Origin: a virus
DNA length: 22,440 nucleotides
Virus record (IMG/VR): IMGVR_UViG_3300030099_003338
Coordinates: 1 to 22,440 of that record
Strand: one strand, 5' to 3'
The notes below the pieces were generated by a model. The model was given only the letters and a program-made list of their open reading frames with translations. It did no database searches and was not told where the DNA came from. This document shows, piece after piece, positions 1 through 9,426 of the stretch; position 1 is the first letter of the stretch, and every line of letters begins with the position of its first letter. The position numbers and the translations under genes are program-made.

Positions 1-1422
1 TGCAATAACAGGTGTAGTTAAAGTTTTATTTGTAAGTGTTTGTGTTCCATCATTTAATGTTACATTTGAACTAAGTCTTGCATCAGCTAGTGTACCTGAT
101 GAAATATCACCAGCATTTGTTGCAGTAGGTGCTACGGCTGCCCATGAAGAGCCACCATATACTTTCATTTCATTTGATGAACTATTAAAATATAATGCAC
201 CTGTAACTAGAGCATCACCATCATTGTCTGTTGATGGGTCAGAACTTTTAGCTCCTAAATATCTATCATCAAAGTTATCAAAACTAGATGCTGCACTTGT
301 TGCACTAGATGCCGCTGCCGTTGCTGAGTTACCAGCATTGGTTTCAGAAGTTGCTGCATTAGTTGCGGAAGTCGCTGCATTAGTAGCACTTGTTGCTGCT
401 TCACTAGCTTTTGTAGTCGCTGTTGATGCTTGTGTGGTAGCTGTAGTTGCACTAGCTGCTGCATTGGTAGCTGAGGTACTAGCCTCACTAGCCTTTGTTG
501 TTGCAGTTGTAGCACTGCCACTAGCACTTGTTGCACTAGAGGCTGCCGCTGTAGCAGAAGACGCCGCATTAGTAGCACTTGTTGCTGCTGCGGTTTCTGA
601 ATTACCAGCGTTTGTAGCACTTGTTGCTGCCGCAGTTGCTGAGTTACCTGCATTTGTTTCACTAGTTGCTGCTGCTGTCGCCGAGTTGCCAGCATTAGTA
701 GCACTTGTTGCAGCGTTTGATGCTGAAGTTGATGCCTCAGATGCTTTAGTGGTTGCTGTTGTTGCTGAGGAAGCTGCCGAAGTTGCACTTGTGCTTGCCT
801 CAGATGCTTTAGTTGTTGCTGTAGTGGCACTAGTAGCTGCGTTGGTTGCACTTGTAGATGCTTCAGATGCTTTGGTTGTTGCTGTTGTAGCTGATGATGC
901 CGCACTAGTTGCACTGGTTGCAGCATTTGTTGCTTGAGTTGTAGCCAGGGCTACTTGTGAAGTCCCTGCTGTATCTGTGTAATTCTTGGTTGCTACATCT
1001 TGTGCACCCGTAGGGTCGGCTACTAATTTAATTCGTTTACTTTGTGCTGTCCATTGGAAATCAGCATTGTCTAATGATATAACATCGCCTGAATCATCAA
1101 TTGCTTCTTGGGCCATAAAAAATGCTTGGTCTGAATCCGTGTCTAAATCATTTTCTGTCAACACAGAGCCAGAAGAATAATCTACTAGTTTAGTTGATTG
1201 ACTTGTTTTACGTCTAATTTCAATAGCCGCTTCATCTGCTGGAGTGTTGCCTCCAGTAAAAGTAAGGGTAGTTCCAGCTCCATTTAGTGTCCAGTGTGTA
1301 GTAATACTTTTTGTTACTCCAGCTACTGTTACAACTAAATCAGCACTACTTCTATATGAAAATGGTATAGAATAAGCATCTGTTGAGCCGTTGCCCGTGT
1401 ATCTTACAAATGAATTTGCCAT
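1..1422 (-). CDS. Tail fibre protein, T7 gp17-like, 3' end off window
   Basis: This frame is open from an ATG at 1422 to the left edge: 474 codons with no stop, so the C-terminal receptor-binding part is missing. Residues 1-150 match the T7 gp17 N-terminal tail-attachment domain in style: MANSFVRYTGNGSTDAYSIPF near the start, then WTLNGAG, IEIRRKTS and LTENDLDTDSDQAFFMAQEA. Residues about 157-380 are an almost pure Ala/Ser/Thr/Asn repeat, probably a trimeric shaft. After it come FDDRYLGAK, GALYFNSSSNEMKVY and a TLTNKTLTTPVI motif, all common in marine phage fibres. The protein would mount on the tail and recognise the host. It lies just downstream of the gp16-like gene, as in T7. The start codon is preceded by the repeated 24-bp element and only a weak AGAAG ribosome site. 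Confidence 0.93.
   Translation of the reverse strand, partial: MANSFVRYTGNGSTDAYSIPFSYRSSADLVVTVAGVTKSITTHWTLNGAGTTLTFTGGNTPADEAAIEIRRKTSQSTKLVDYSSGSVLTENDLDTDSDQAFFMAQEAIDDSGDVISLDNADFQWTAQSKRIKLVADPTGAQDVATKNYTDTAGTSQVALATTQATNAATSATSAASSATTATTKASEASTSATNAATSATTATTKASEASTSATSAASSATTATTKASEASTSASNAATSATNAGNSATAAATSETNAGNSATAAATSATNAGNSETAAATSATNAASSATAAASSATSASGSATTATTKASEASTSATNAAASATTATTQASTATTKASEAATSATNAATSATNAATSETNAGNSATAAASSATSAASSFDNFDDRYLGAKSSDPSTDNDGDALVTGALYFNSSSNEMKVYGGSSWAAVAPTATNAGDISSGTLADARLSSNVTLNDGTQTLTNKTLTTPVIA
283..954 (-). repeat. Ala/Ser/Thr repeat shaft coding region of the tail fibre
   Basis: About 225 codons of degenerate short repeats encode the fibre shaft. Two building blocks alternate: ATTATTKASEASTSAT, seen about five times with variation, and ATNAGNSATAAATS, seen about four times. 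The near-identical DNA copies in tandem would favour slippage and recombination. The long open frames on both strands here are a by-product of the biased composition. Confidence 0.85.
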
Positions 1423-1424
1423 AA

Positions 1425-1448
1425 TTTTCTTCTAAGAAGGGAACTTTA
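1425..1448 (-). promoter_or_regulatory. Conserved 24-bp element before the tail-fibre gene (site A)
   Basis: Read on the minus strand, the element is TAAAGTTCCCTTCTTAGAAG followed by AAAA; 23 of 24 bases equal the copy at 16951-16974. It contains the palindrome CTTCTTAGAAG and ends 2 nt before the ATG. Its TAGAAG end resembles the initiation end of SP6-type phage promoters, and the position matches T7 phi17. It may be a promoter for the phage's own RNA polymerase. Against this, initiation at the G of TTAG would leave a leader of only about 10 nt. A weak hairpin (AGGG/CCCT, 1438-1452) allows the alternative of an RNA processing or translation element. Confidence 0.5.
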
Positions 1449-1463
1449 CCCTATCTATCTCCT

Positions 1464-4400
1464 TTAATATAATTGATTTTCTCTTTTTATTCTTTCTAAT
1501 TCTCTGTCTATAATGCCTGTTTTTTGTTGGAAAATTCCATATTCTTTTTGCATTTGTATTTCAGCCTGTTTCTCATACACTCTAATAATTGAGTTAATTT
1601 GTTGATTTATAGTTTTACTTTTTATTAAACGACTTCGTTTCTTTTGCAACAAGATTGGATTTTCTTTATAATTTAAAGCACCTCCTGATTTGTTAACCAC
1701 ACTGTTAGGGTCTTTAACTAACTTATCTATTAACTCTGGCAGGGTCACATTTTTATAGCCAAATAAATCTAGTTTTATTGTTCCTTTTAATTCTAATAGT
1801 CTGTCATAAGCAGTTTGCCCTTCTCTCTCTCCTGTTTTCATTTTTAAAGTTTTATAATCTTGTCCTGTAAAACCAAGCTGGCTTTCTCCACTTTGCAGTC
1901 CTCTATACTCAAAGTTAATTTCTTCTAAAAACTTTTGAACTTCAGGATTAGTTTTCTCATGCCAAAGAAATGGACTGGCATCCCATTCTCCACCCATAAT
2001 CCATATACCTTTTGGTCTTACTACTTTCTGTCCAAAGGCATCTCTTTTAGGGGCAAGTTTTTGTTCTACTGGTAAATTCTTTCTAATTTCATCTATAAAA
2101 GTGTAAGCTTCGTGCATGTACTCTGTTTCAGTTCTGTTTTGATGTCGCCACCAACCTGATAAAGGAATAAATTTTGAGGTTAATCTACCCAATACTCTTG
2201 ATGTTTTAGGGTCAAATTCTCCAGAATCTCCTTTGGTTCCTCCTGAAAACAAAGGGATTTGAGTTAACATGTCTAGTGCTCCTTTCATCCAAAACTTAGA
2301 AGATAAATTTGTTTGTACCATTACCATGGCCATAACAGCAGCTTCTTCCATTTTACTCCACCAACTTTCATCAAGGTCTCTTACTGTTGATGTAGCTGTC
2401 TCAGTTATGTGCCACATATCCGCAGCAAATCCTAGAATAAAAGAGAATGGGTCCATTCTGTTAAAAGCAATCGAACCTTCTTTACCATTTATTTCTAAAT
2501 TTATACTGTATGGTGGTCTCTTTTGGTCAATTGCTTGTGAACGTTTTTCTGCGTAAGAGGCAGATTCAACACCACCATTTAGGTAACCTGAAGCTGCTAA
2601 AGACATAGCTCCACCCCACATTAACCATCCCATACGTATTCGTGCTTCAGCTTCAGCTGCTCTTTCAGGACTTAAATATCTACCATCAGGTCCTTTAGCT
2701 AACATGTGTTGCATTTGAAATTGGTATTTACCTAAACCACTTTCTAAAAATGGAAATTTAACACTAGGAGACCTTTGCAAAAACCACCTTATTAAATTTG
2801 TTGGTGTAGCAATAAAGTGAAGACCAAATAAAGGACGTAAGATTGGATATTTTTTAGAGATTTTTATAATCTCACCAGTTATCCCAGCTTCACTTGCACC
2901 AGTCAAGGGATTTATAGATGCTATTTCTTGTGTAAATTTTGTTTCTTGTGAATATATTAAAGGGTCATTTTCTGCAATGTTTGTGCCTGAAGGCATTAAA
3001 GGTTTTTTTCCTCTTCCATAAGGTTGATTAAGTGCATTTTCTGATAAATTTATAGCTGCTTTGTTTTTATATTTACCAATAACTTTATCAGTAAAAGGAA
3101 TTTTGACATCAACATCTTGTTCTGACTCTCTAAAAAATTGTTTAAACAGTTCATTAAATTTATTTTTATAATCATCGCCTTTTAAATTTGGAAATCTTTC
3201 TCTAATTATTCTGTTTACAATTGCTGTAGTACGTGCTCGATAATTTAAAACACCAATAAATTCATCTACCGATGTTAATAATCTTAAAGGTAATTGTTGT
3301 ACAAAAACTCCAGTTTTAGCAGCTGCACGGATTGGTTTAAATGGTCCTATGCTTAAAGCATTATCAACTTTACCTATAAATTTTCCTAATGCACCCTCAT
3401 CTAAAAAGTTGTCAATAATTGAATTTGCATATTCACTCAGTGTGTTGTGACGTTTTAAGTTCTCTAGTTTCATGTGACGAGAATCTAAAAGAGCATCATT
3501 TTGGTGAAAACTTTTTGCCATTGCTAACATACTATGGTGTATGTTTGTAAACAAACCAACAAAAGTATCTGTCGCCTCTCTTGCAGTGGCAAGCGCTTGT
3601 TTTCTTACTTGCTGTGCATTAGTCATATACTGGTCTCTTCTGCCAGCAACTACTAAATCATCTACTACTGAAGAAGCTAAATAATTTTTAGGACGCACAT
3701 ACATGTCCGCAGCTCTTATGTACATTTCCATTGGTTTTGTAACTGCGGTAACAAGTGTTCCTGCTAAATTAATAATTTGTGTTGTAGGCCCTGCCAACAA
3801 GTTTGCATTTATATATCCTGCTAATAAATTCCATTTGTTTGGTGCAGTCATTTCACCCCAATCCTCAATAACATAATTGATGTCGTCTAATTCTTGGAAT
3901 CTATTCCAGAATAATTTCTGGTCTGCAATACTACCATCTTTTAATGGCACTGGTATTTTTCCTTGTTTTGCTAAAGACTCTTCAAACGAAAGACGTGAAT
4001 GTCCTAAAAATTCTTCGACATTTCTACGGGTGTAATCTGTAATTGTAATTCTTTGTGACACTAATATTTGTGCTGTTGATTTTGAAGCATTTTTGTGAGC
4101 ACGAACTTGGTCACTAAAAACTTGATATAATGTATCTAGCTCTTTTAATATATCTCTTTCCTCTGCTGCTGGTAAATTAGACTCTAATCTTCTAGCTAGC
4201 TGAGTCATAGAGTAAAAAGTCTGAGTCATTTGTATGCGGTTGACCAGCATGTAAGTGATGACTTTCTTTTTGTCTCCTGCAAAATCTTCAAGAAATCTAA
4301 CAATATCTTCTGGGTTTTTTCCACCTGCATCTAAATCATGTTTTTTAATAAATGAAATTGCTTCTTCTTTTTCAACATTTAAACTTACGTCTCCTGTTAT

Positions 4401-6845
4401 GACGCCTTCTCTATTAACTTCTTCTAATAATACTTTGGCTCTATCTCCAAGTTTTGTCCTGTCTAAATTTAATAAATTTTCTTTTCCATAAGTACCACTT
4501 CTGGCATCAATTTCATTGTCTAAATTACCAATTATTCTAGCTAAATTTTGAGACCTTCCACGTCCTTCTGCAACTTTTACAGGCCTTCCATTCATGCCAT
4601 CAAACCATATAAGTTGGTCTCCATCAGGGTGTGTTCTAGACCAAACAAATTGTGAAGTTCTGTTTTCTGTTAAATAACCACTAATTTGTGCAATTAATGT
4701 ATCAATATCTTCTGCTAGAAAATTTGATTCTTGTCCCTGAAAACTAATGTATGCTTCATCAGCCTCACGAAACTTAATGTCGTCAGGCAACTCATCTTGC
4801 ATTTTTTGTAAAGCATCTAACATGCTTCGTAACCTAGTTGGAGTGTATTGTGAAAAGTCACCTTGAGAAATGAGGTCCTCATATGCTTTGCTAAATTCTT
4901 CTTCAGTAAATTCAACAGGTCTTTTTGCAGCTTCTTTCTTTTGACGATTTAAACTTGCTTGTTGTGCTCGCTCTACAAGTTCTCTTGCAGACAATTCATT
5001 ACGAGCTTTGGGTCCAAAAACATCAGGGTCTTGCTTTACTTGTTTATTAATTATTTTGACTAAATTAGGGTCATTTCTACGAAGTCCTGAGTATCCCATA
5101 GAAGTTAAGTAATCATAAATCACCCAAATGTTTTCATGGTCTGTGTTCTTGTAGGGATTAATACGTCCTTCAGCTGCTTCTGTTGCAAGTTGTTCTTCTG
5201 TTAGTTCTGGACGCCACCACCTACTTTTCTTTCCTTTGTTAGTGGCTCTGCCTGTGTATTTTAAATCTAAAATGTCTTTATAGATTCTTCTAAATTCTTT
5301 GTTAAAGGTAGCTAAATCAGCTTTGTATAAAGGTGATTTTGGGTTGTTAAAATGGTCATTAAAGAAACGTGCTTCATCTTCTAGTAACCCAGCTGAATCA
5401 GTTCTGTTTTCAAAATATGTTTTAATATTGTTATATTCTTGTTCTGTAAGAGACTTCCAAGATTTTCTAATAACTCCTTTTTTAGTTATTAAATTGTCAC
5501 TTGGTATAAATTTTTCAAACCATTTTACTTGTTTGTAAGCTGCTGCTGTATCAGGCACTCTTTCCCACAATTTATTTTGTATTGCCCAACGTTCTGCATC
5601 TTCACGTAAATTAGGATTGTTGGCTTCATCATAAATTAAATCTTCATCAACTTCAAATTCTACTGGTTTTCTGTTAGAAGTGTCCATGTTTTGTGCCCAC
5701 ATGTCAGGGTCACTAGTAAGCCAAAATTCTCCTATGCCGCCATTTCCTTGGTGGGTTTTATTTCTTCCACCACCAAATGTACCATCAATTACAGGTTCTT
5801 CCACAGGATTATCTTTGTCTGTCCAATGCCAGTAAGAAACTTTTCTTCCTTCTACAACTTGTGAAGAATCAAAATATTTTAAATTAGATTTACCTAAAGC
5901 TTTAAACAACATTTTTCCATCATGGTTAATACCATTGTCAATAAACTCTTTATGTTTTTTTAAAACTTCATTTTTAAACTGACGTCCTTTGTATCTAAAA
6001 GCTCCATAGCTCATTCCAGTTCCAAGAGTACTTCCTAAACCAAAACCAAGAAGAATGCTCATTCCTAGCTGTTCTTTGTCAAATGATTTTTGTAAATCTG
6101 CATCTATACGAATTCCCTGTTCCATATAATTTTGAAACCCAGTTATTCCTGCTTCATATGCTCCTTCAGTTAAAGCTGGTTTACCAATAGTTTTAAATAC
6201 AGGAATTTCTTTAACAGCTTGTTCAAAAGTTTCTTGAGTAATGTTTTTTGCTAATTTGTTTTGCAACAATTTTTGTAATCCTCTAGTTGCTGCTGTAGAA
6301 GCCGCTTTACCTGCTCCTGGAATAGGTATAAGATTTACAGGGTCTACGATGGTAGAATACAAAGCATCACCTAACCAACTTAAAGTTGACCTAGGGTCTG
6401 CTGTATCTGCCCCACTAAAATTTAAAAATCTGTTAGGCATTAAATCATAAATTTCTTGTATATGACCCCATTGTTGTTTTCTAATATAATTTTCACTATC
6501 ATTTGCTTTAGACATTAACGACCAATCTTGGCCAATCCCAACTGTGTTGTTAGTTCTAAACATCCTATCTTCAAACATTAAAGATAAAACATCAACATCA
6601 TCCATGTTTTGTATTCTTTCTATTTCATCATAATCTGGAGCTTGAGGAGTGCTTTGTTGAACTAAAATATCTTTTGCATCAAATGTTTGACCTGCTCTCC
6701 AACTGTAAAAGTCACGTACCATATCAATAAATTCTCGTTCTTTAATACGTTCTTTAGCTTTTTCAACTAATAGTTCATGACGTTCTTCATCTGTATTAGC
6801 GGCAACTTCATTCCAATTAGAAATTCCATAGTTATACTTTGCCAT
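1464..6845 (-). CDS. Large internal virion (ejection) protein, T7 gp16-like
   Basis: At 1793 aa this is the largest gene here, longer than T7 gp16 (about 1318 aa). Its place between gp15 and the tail fibre, and its architecture, point to the core protein that is ejected into the cell and helps DNA cross the envelope. Visible features are a hydrophobic Gly-rich stretch at about 260-283, a helical, membrane-friendly C-terminal half, and FIATPTN around T1347-N1350, a pattern often seen in such podophage ejection proteins. I see no lytic transglycosylase motif in the first 200 residues, where T7 gp16 carries one. Residues about 335-600 show YWHWT, GIGEFWLTSDPDMWA and MGYSGLR in order, which recalls ADP-ribosyltransferase-like domains of phage polyvalent proteins. 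The start overlaps the gp15 stop as TAATG, with AGGAG about 13 nt upstream. Confidence 0.85.
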   Translation of the reverse strand: MAKYNYGISNWNEVAANTDEERHELLVEKAKERIKEREFIDMVRDFYSWRAGQTFDAKDILVQQSTPQAPDYDEIERIQNMDDVDVLSLMFEDRMFRTNNTVGIGQDWSLMSKANDSENYIRKQQWGHIQEIYDLMPNRFLNFSGADTADPRSTLSWLGDALYSTIVDPVNLIPIPGAGKAASTAATRGLQKLLQNKLAKNITQETFEQAVKEIPVFKTIGKPALTEGAYEAGITGFQNYMEQGIRIDADLQKSFDKEQLGMSILLGFGLGSTLGTGMSYGAFRYKGRQFKNEVLKKHKEFIDNGINHDGKMLFKALGKSNLKYFDSSQVVEGRKVSYWHWTDKDNPVEEPVIDGTFGGGRNKTHQGNGGIGEFWLTSDPDMWAQNMDTSNRKPVEFEVDEDLIYDEANNPNLREDAERWAIQNKLWERVPDTAAAYKQVKWFEKFIPSDNLITKKGVIRKSWKSLTEQEYNNIKTYFENRTDSAGLLEDEARFFNDHFNNPKSPLYKADLATFNKEFRRIYKDILDLKYTGRATNKGKKSRWWRPELTEEQLATEAAEGRINPYKNTDHENIWVIYDYLTSMGYSGLRRNDPNLVKIINKQVKQDPDVFGPKARNELSARELVERAQQASLNRQKKEAAKRPVEFTEEEFSKAYEDLISQGDFSQYTPTRLRSMLDALQKMQDELPDDIKFREADEAYISFQGQESNFLAEDIDTLIAQISGYLTENRTSQFVWSRTHPDGDQLIWFDGMNGRPVKVAEGRGRSQNLARIIGNLDNEIDARSGTYGKENLLNLDRTKLGDRAKVLLEEVNREGVITGDVSLNVEKEEAISFIKKHDLDAGGKNPEDIVRFLEDFAGDKKKVITYMLVNRIQMTQTFYSMTQLARRLESNLPAAEERDILKELDTLYQVFSDQVRAHKNASKSTAQILVSQRITITDYTRRNVEEFLGHSRLSFEESLAKQGKIPVPLKDGSIADQKLFWNRFQELDDINYVIEDWGEMTAPNKWNLLAGYINANLLAGPTTQIINLAGTLVTAVTKPMEMYIRAADMYVRPKNYLASSVVDDLVVAGRRDQYMTNAQQVRKQALATAREATDTFVGLFTNIHHSMLAMAKSFHQNDALLDSRHMKLENLKRHNTLSEYANSIIDNFLDEGALGKFIGKVDNALSIGPFKPIRAAAKTGVFVQQLPLRLLTSVDEFIGVLNYRARTTAIVNRIIRERFPNLKGDDYKNKFNELFKQFFRESEQDVDVKIPFTDKVIGKYKNKAAINLSENALNQPYGRGKKPLMPSGTNIAENDPLIYSQETKFTQEIASINPLTGASEAGITGEIIKISKKYPILRPLFGLHFIATPTNLIRWFLQRSPSVKFPFLESGLGKYQFQMQHMLAKGPDGRYLSPERAAEAEARIRMGWLMWGGAMSLAASGYLNGGVESASYAEKRSQAIDQKRPPYSINLEINGKEGSIAFNRMDPFSFILGFAADMWHITETATSTVRDLDESWWSKMEEAAVMAMVMVQTNLSSKFWMKGALDMLTQIPLFSGGTKGDSGEFDPKTSRVLGRLTSKFIPLSGWWRHQNRTETEYMHEAYTFIDEIRKNLPVEQKLAPKRDAFGQKVVRPKGIWIMGGEWDASPFLWHEKTNPEVQKFLEEINFEYRGLQSGESQLGFTGQDYKTLKMKTGEREGQTAYDRLLELKGTIKLDLFGYKNVTLPELIDKLVKDPNSVVNKSGGALNYKENPILLQKKRSRLIKSKTINQQINSIIRVYEKQAEIQMQKEYGIFQQKTGIIDRELERIKRENQLY

Positions 6846-8911
6846 TACGGTCTTAAATCTCCTACAATAGCTAGAATAATTTCTCTTTTAGACACACCCA
6901 TCGCATTAGTAATTGCATCCCATTGAGAAGGATTTATACCATCTTCAAGAAATGTTTGCAAAGTGGTAGGGTTTAAATTTAATTCTTGAGCAACAGTACC
7001 TTGCCTAAATGCTTCTGACAAACCAGGAGCAACTTCTTGTATAAAGTCATTTATGTTTTGTCTTCTCTGCGCCTCAAACTCTTTTTTTGTATCTGAATCA
7101 AATATTTCTTTGTCTGTAACAAGTCCTGGACCAGCATCTCTTTCTTTGTCATACTGTCTAAACCTGTCTTTATCAAAGTTAGGAGATGACACAGCCTCAC
7201 TTAGATTTCCTAAAATATTATCAACCATTGTATCAACAGCTAATATTCTATTAGTTTGAGTTTGTTGTATTTTTCGTAAATTTTCTCTACTAGCATCCGC
7301 TACATTTATGTCTGCTACTGAAATTTCAGTTAATGACTTAATTGATTCAGCTAATTTTCTTGGGTTAGTGCCTGGTATAGCGTTTCGTAAAATCTCTAAA
7401 TTTTCATCAGAAAGACTCATGTCATCAGCTTTACCTAAATTAAATGCTTCTTCCCTTATTTCTCTCATAAATTTTATTTTCTCTCTAATAGGCCAACTTT
7501 TCCCTTCTTTTTCCCTTCTATCTAATTCTTCATAATAAGAATTTTTAAAGTAATCCATAGCTCGAATTAATTTTGGAGCATCACTGCCAAGTGCCGCAAA
7601 AGGAGAGCTTCCTAATTGGTTTTTTAAAGTGCTTTCTAGTTCTTTGATTTCTTCTTGATAAGTTACATCTGATAAATGCGCACCACCATATTTACTATAA
7701 TTATTGTAGAAAGTTAAAACATCATTTAAATGTAAACTAATACTTAAATTTTCTGCATCAAATCTATCAGTTATTTGACCAGCACTAGTAATGGTGCCAT
7801 CCATAATGTCAGCTTTTATTTTTTCAATAGCTGTTAAATTTTCAATTTTACTATCATTTTCCGTCATCCTATCCCATTTAGCAACTTCTAAAGGACTAAC
7901 AAGTTGAAGACGGGTTCTAAGTTCAGCCATTTTTACAGGGTCATCTTTAAACTCAGCATACTGACTGTAAATATCTAAAACTTCTAATTGTATCTTTTCT
8001 TTTTTTTGCCTTAAGTCTTTACTTTGTAAACTGTCTTGTTTAGCCAACAATTTACCGTACAATGCCATTACTGTTTCATCTGCTGTGTCGACTAGAGAAC
8101 CCAAAGCTCCTCCACTTTTTCTGTCTCCTCTATCTGTTGTTAAAATTTGTATAGCTCTGTCAAGTTCCTCCATAGTTGTAGCTGTGTTAAGAATGTTAGT
8201 TGCAACTTGTATTGCTAAAACTTTTTTCTCATCATTGTCAAACAAATAATTAGTTTTCCCATTTACGTTAGGCAGGCGCAATCCTAAATTTTCTGTTTCT
8301 TGCCAAAAATTTTTCCCTGCGTCTTTTTTGTCACTGTTCATAAGAATATTGCTTAAATGTGCAGACCCTGAATTAAATTTAGTAAGCTCTGATTTTTGCA
8401 TACGTGCTTCAAAATCTTTAGATTCAAGAGCATAAAATTCTTTTTGCCAATATGAATTGTAACCATCAATAAAATCATCATTTTTATCTTGAAAACTAGG
8501 AACATAGTTTTTTGCAAAATCTTGAAATGTCTCGTTTTCCATATCATATTTATCATAATTTTCTTTTAATTTTCTAATGCTGTTAGATGCTGTAAGACGC
8601 CCTTTGTATTGAGAAACAACTTTATCACGGAAAAACCCAGATAATTCTTTATCTTCTCCTGTGTTTAAATATGCAAGAAGTTTGTTTTCATCGCCACCAA
8701 ATTCAGCTAATTTAGTATTTATTTTTCTTTCGGTATCTAGTTCAACATCTTCCTTAAGTCTGTTTGCAGCTGATTGTGCCGCAGTTCCAAAAGCATTTAT
8801 TGCTCTAGCAATACGTTCTGCATCTTGGCCTAGATTTCCTAAATTAGGAGCACCTTTGTCATAAGCATCTAAGTACCTTTGATTAACTTGTTTTCTATAT
8901 CCTGTTGCCAT
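6845..8911 (-). CDS. Internal virion protein, T7 gp15-like
   Basis: This 688-aa protein is close in length to T7 gp15 (747 aa) and lies between gp14-like and gp16-like genes, the invariant T7 order. It is highly charged and largely helical by appearance (for example many K/E/D runs in residues 90-140 and 280-340), with no signal peptide or membrane segment. In T7 the homologue builds the internal core with gp14 and gp16 and forms the ejection tube across the periplasm. No catalytic motif was recognised; the call rests mainly on context, size and composition. The start uses TAATG with the gp14 stop, and AGGAGG lies about 12 nt upstream. Confidence 0.8.
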   Translation of the reverse strand: MATGYRKQVNQRYLDAYDKGAPNLGNLGQDAERIARAINAFGTAAQSAANRLKEDVELDTERKINTKLAEFGGDENKLLAYLNTGEDKELSGFFRDKVVSQYKGRLTASNSIRKLKENYDKYDMENETFQDFAKNYVPSFQDKNDDFIDGYNSYWQKEFYALESKDFEARMQKSELTKFNSGSAHLSNILMNSDKKDAGKNFWQETENLGLRLPNVNGKTNYLFDNDEKKVLAIQVATNILNTATTMEELDRAIQILTTDRGDRKSGGALGSLVDTADETVMALYGKLLAKQDSLQSKDLRQKKEKIQLEVLDIYSQYAEFKDDPVKMAELRTRLQLVSPLEVAKWDRMTENDSKIENLTAIEKIKADIMDGTITSAGQITDRFDAENLSISLHLNDVLTFYNNYSKYGGAHLSDVTYQEEIKELESTLKNQLGSSPFAALGSDAPKLIRAMDYFKNSYYEELDRREKEGKSWPIREKIKFMREIREEAFNLGKADDMSLSDENLEILRNAIPGTNPRKLAESIKSLTEISVADINVADASRENLRKIQQTQTNRILAVDTMVDNILGNLSEAVSSPNFDKDRFRQYDKERDAGPGLVTDKEIFDSDTKKEFEAQRRQNINDFIQEVAPGLSEAFRQGTVAQELNLNPTTLQTFLEDGINPSQWDAITNAMGVSKREIILAIVGDLRP

Positions 8912-9426
8912 TATTTTTGTTGGCCTCCTGCTCCACTATCTCTGTTCGAATACGCTTCAGCAGCTGCTCCAGCAATTTTTAATCCTGTTCCAAATAAACT
9001 TGGACGTTCTACTAATGGCAGTGCTAAATAATCTTGTTGTAGTTCAGCATATGCAGCATCTTGCTGTTGTGAAAGAGTTATAATTTCATTAGCAGCTTCA
9101 GTTTGTATCCCAGCTAATTGTAATTGAGTTTCTCCTCCAATTCTACGGAAGATAGCATTAGGATTTCCAAAACCAGCATTTGCAGCTTCTGCATTTTGTC
9201 TTCTAGCTTCTCGTTCAAGTTCCAGTGTAGCTCTTTGCTCTTCAGCTTCTACTTTAGATTTATCCCTGTCAATGGCATTTAAGTTTGCTAAATAAGCAGC
9301 GTCTGCATTGGCCTGTCTTTGGTCATTTGCTGCTTCTTGTGCATCAGCTCTAGCGTTTGCTGCGTTGTGTTCGTAAATATAACCAACTGCTTTAATAGTT
9401 GGTCCAATAAATGCTACATCGCACAT
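8911..9426 (-). CDS. Internal virion protein, T7 gp14-like
   Basis: The 171-aa protein is near the size of T7 gp14 (196 aa) and is in the same position. The middle (about 22-85) is Ala/Glu/Arg/Gln-rich and probably a long helix or coiled coil; the C-terminus has a short hydrophobic Gly/Ala segment (FGTGLKIAGAAAEAY). In T7 gp14 forms a pore in the outer membrane during ejection. The start ATG lies 13 nt inside the end of the upstream gp13-like gene, with a good GGAGG 10 nt before it, so the two are translationally coupled. Confidence 0.8.
   Translation of the reverse strand: MCDVAFIGPTIKAVGYIYEHNAANARADAQEAANDQRQANADAAYLANLNAIDRDKSKVEAEEQRATLELEREARRQNAEAANAGFGNPNAIFRRIGGETQLQLAGIQTEAANEIITLSQQQDAAYAELQQDYLALPLVERPSLFGTGLKIAGAAAEAYSNRDSGAGGQQK

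Noticed and set aside
255-926. 223-codon minus-strand open frame rich in Gln/Leu
   Set aside because: It is a frame-shifted reading of the same repeat. The tail-fibre frame has clear family motifs on both sides of the repeat.
224-937. 237-codon plus-strand open frame, rich in Ala/Val/Leu
   Set aside because: It is antisense to the tail-fibre repeat; the repeated GCA/ACA/AGC-type codons leave all nearby frames open. No ribosome site and no domain.
283-954. CRISPR-like array
   Set aside because: Repeats are degenerate, multiples of codons, and without unique spacers; they code for the fibre shaft.
4255-4491. Plus-strand open frames inside the gp16- and gp15-like genes (also at 2269, 5299, 6241, 7053, 7308, 8661)
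   Set aside because: All are antisense to long, well-supported genes and lack ribosome sites or recognisable domains.
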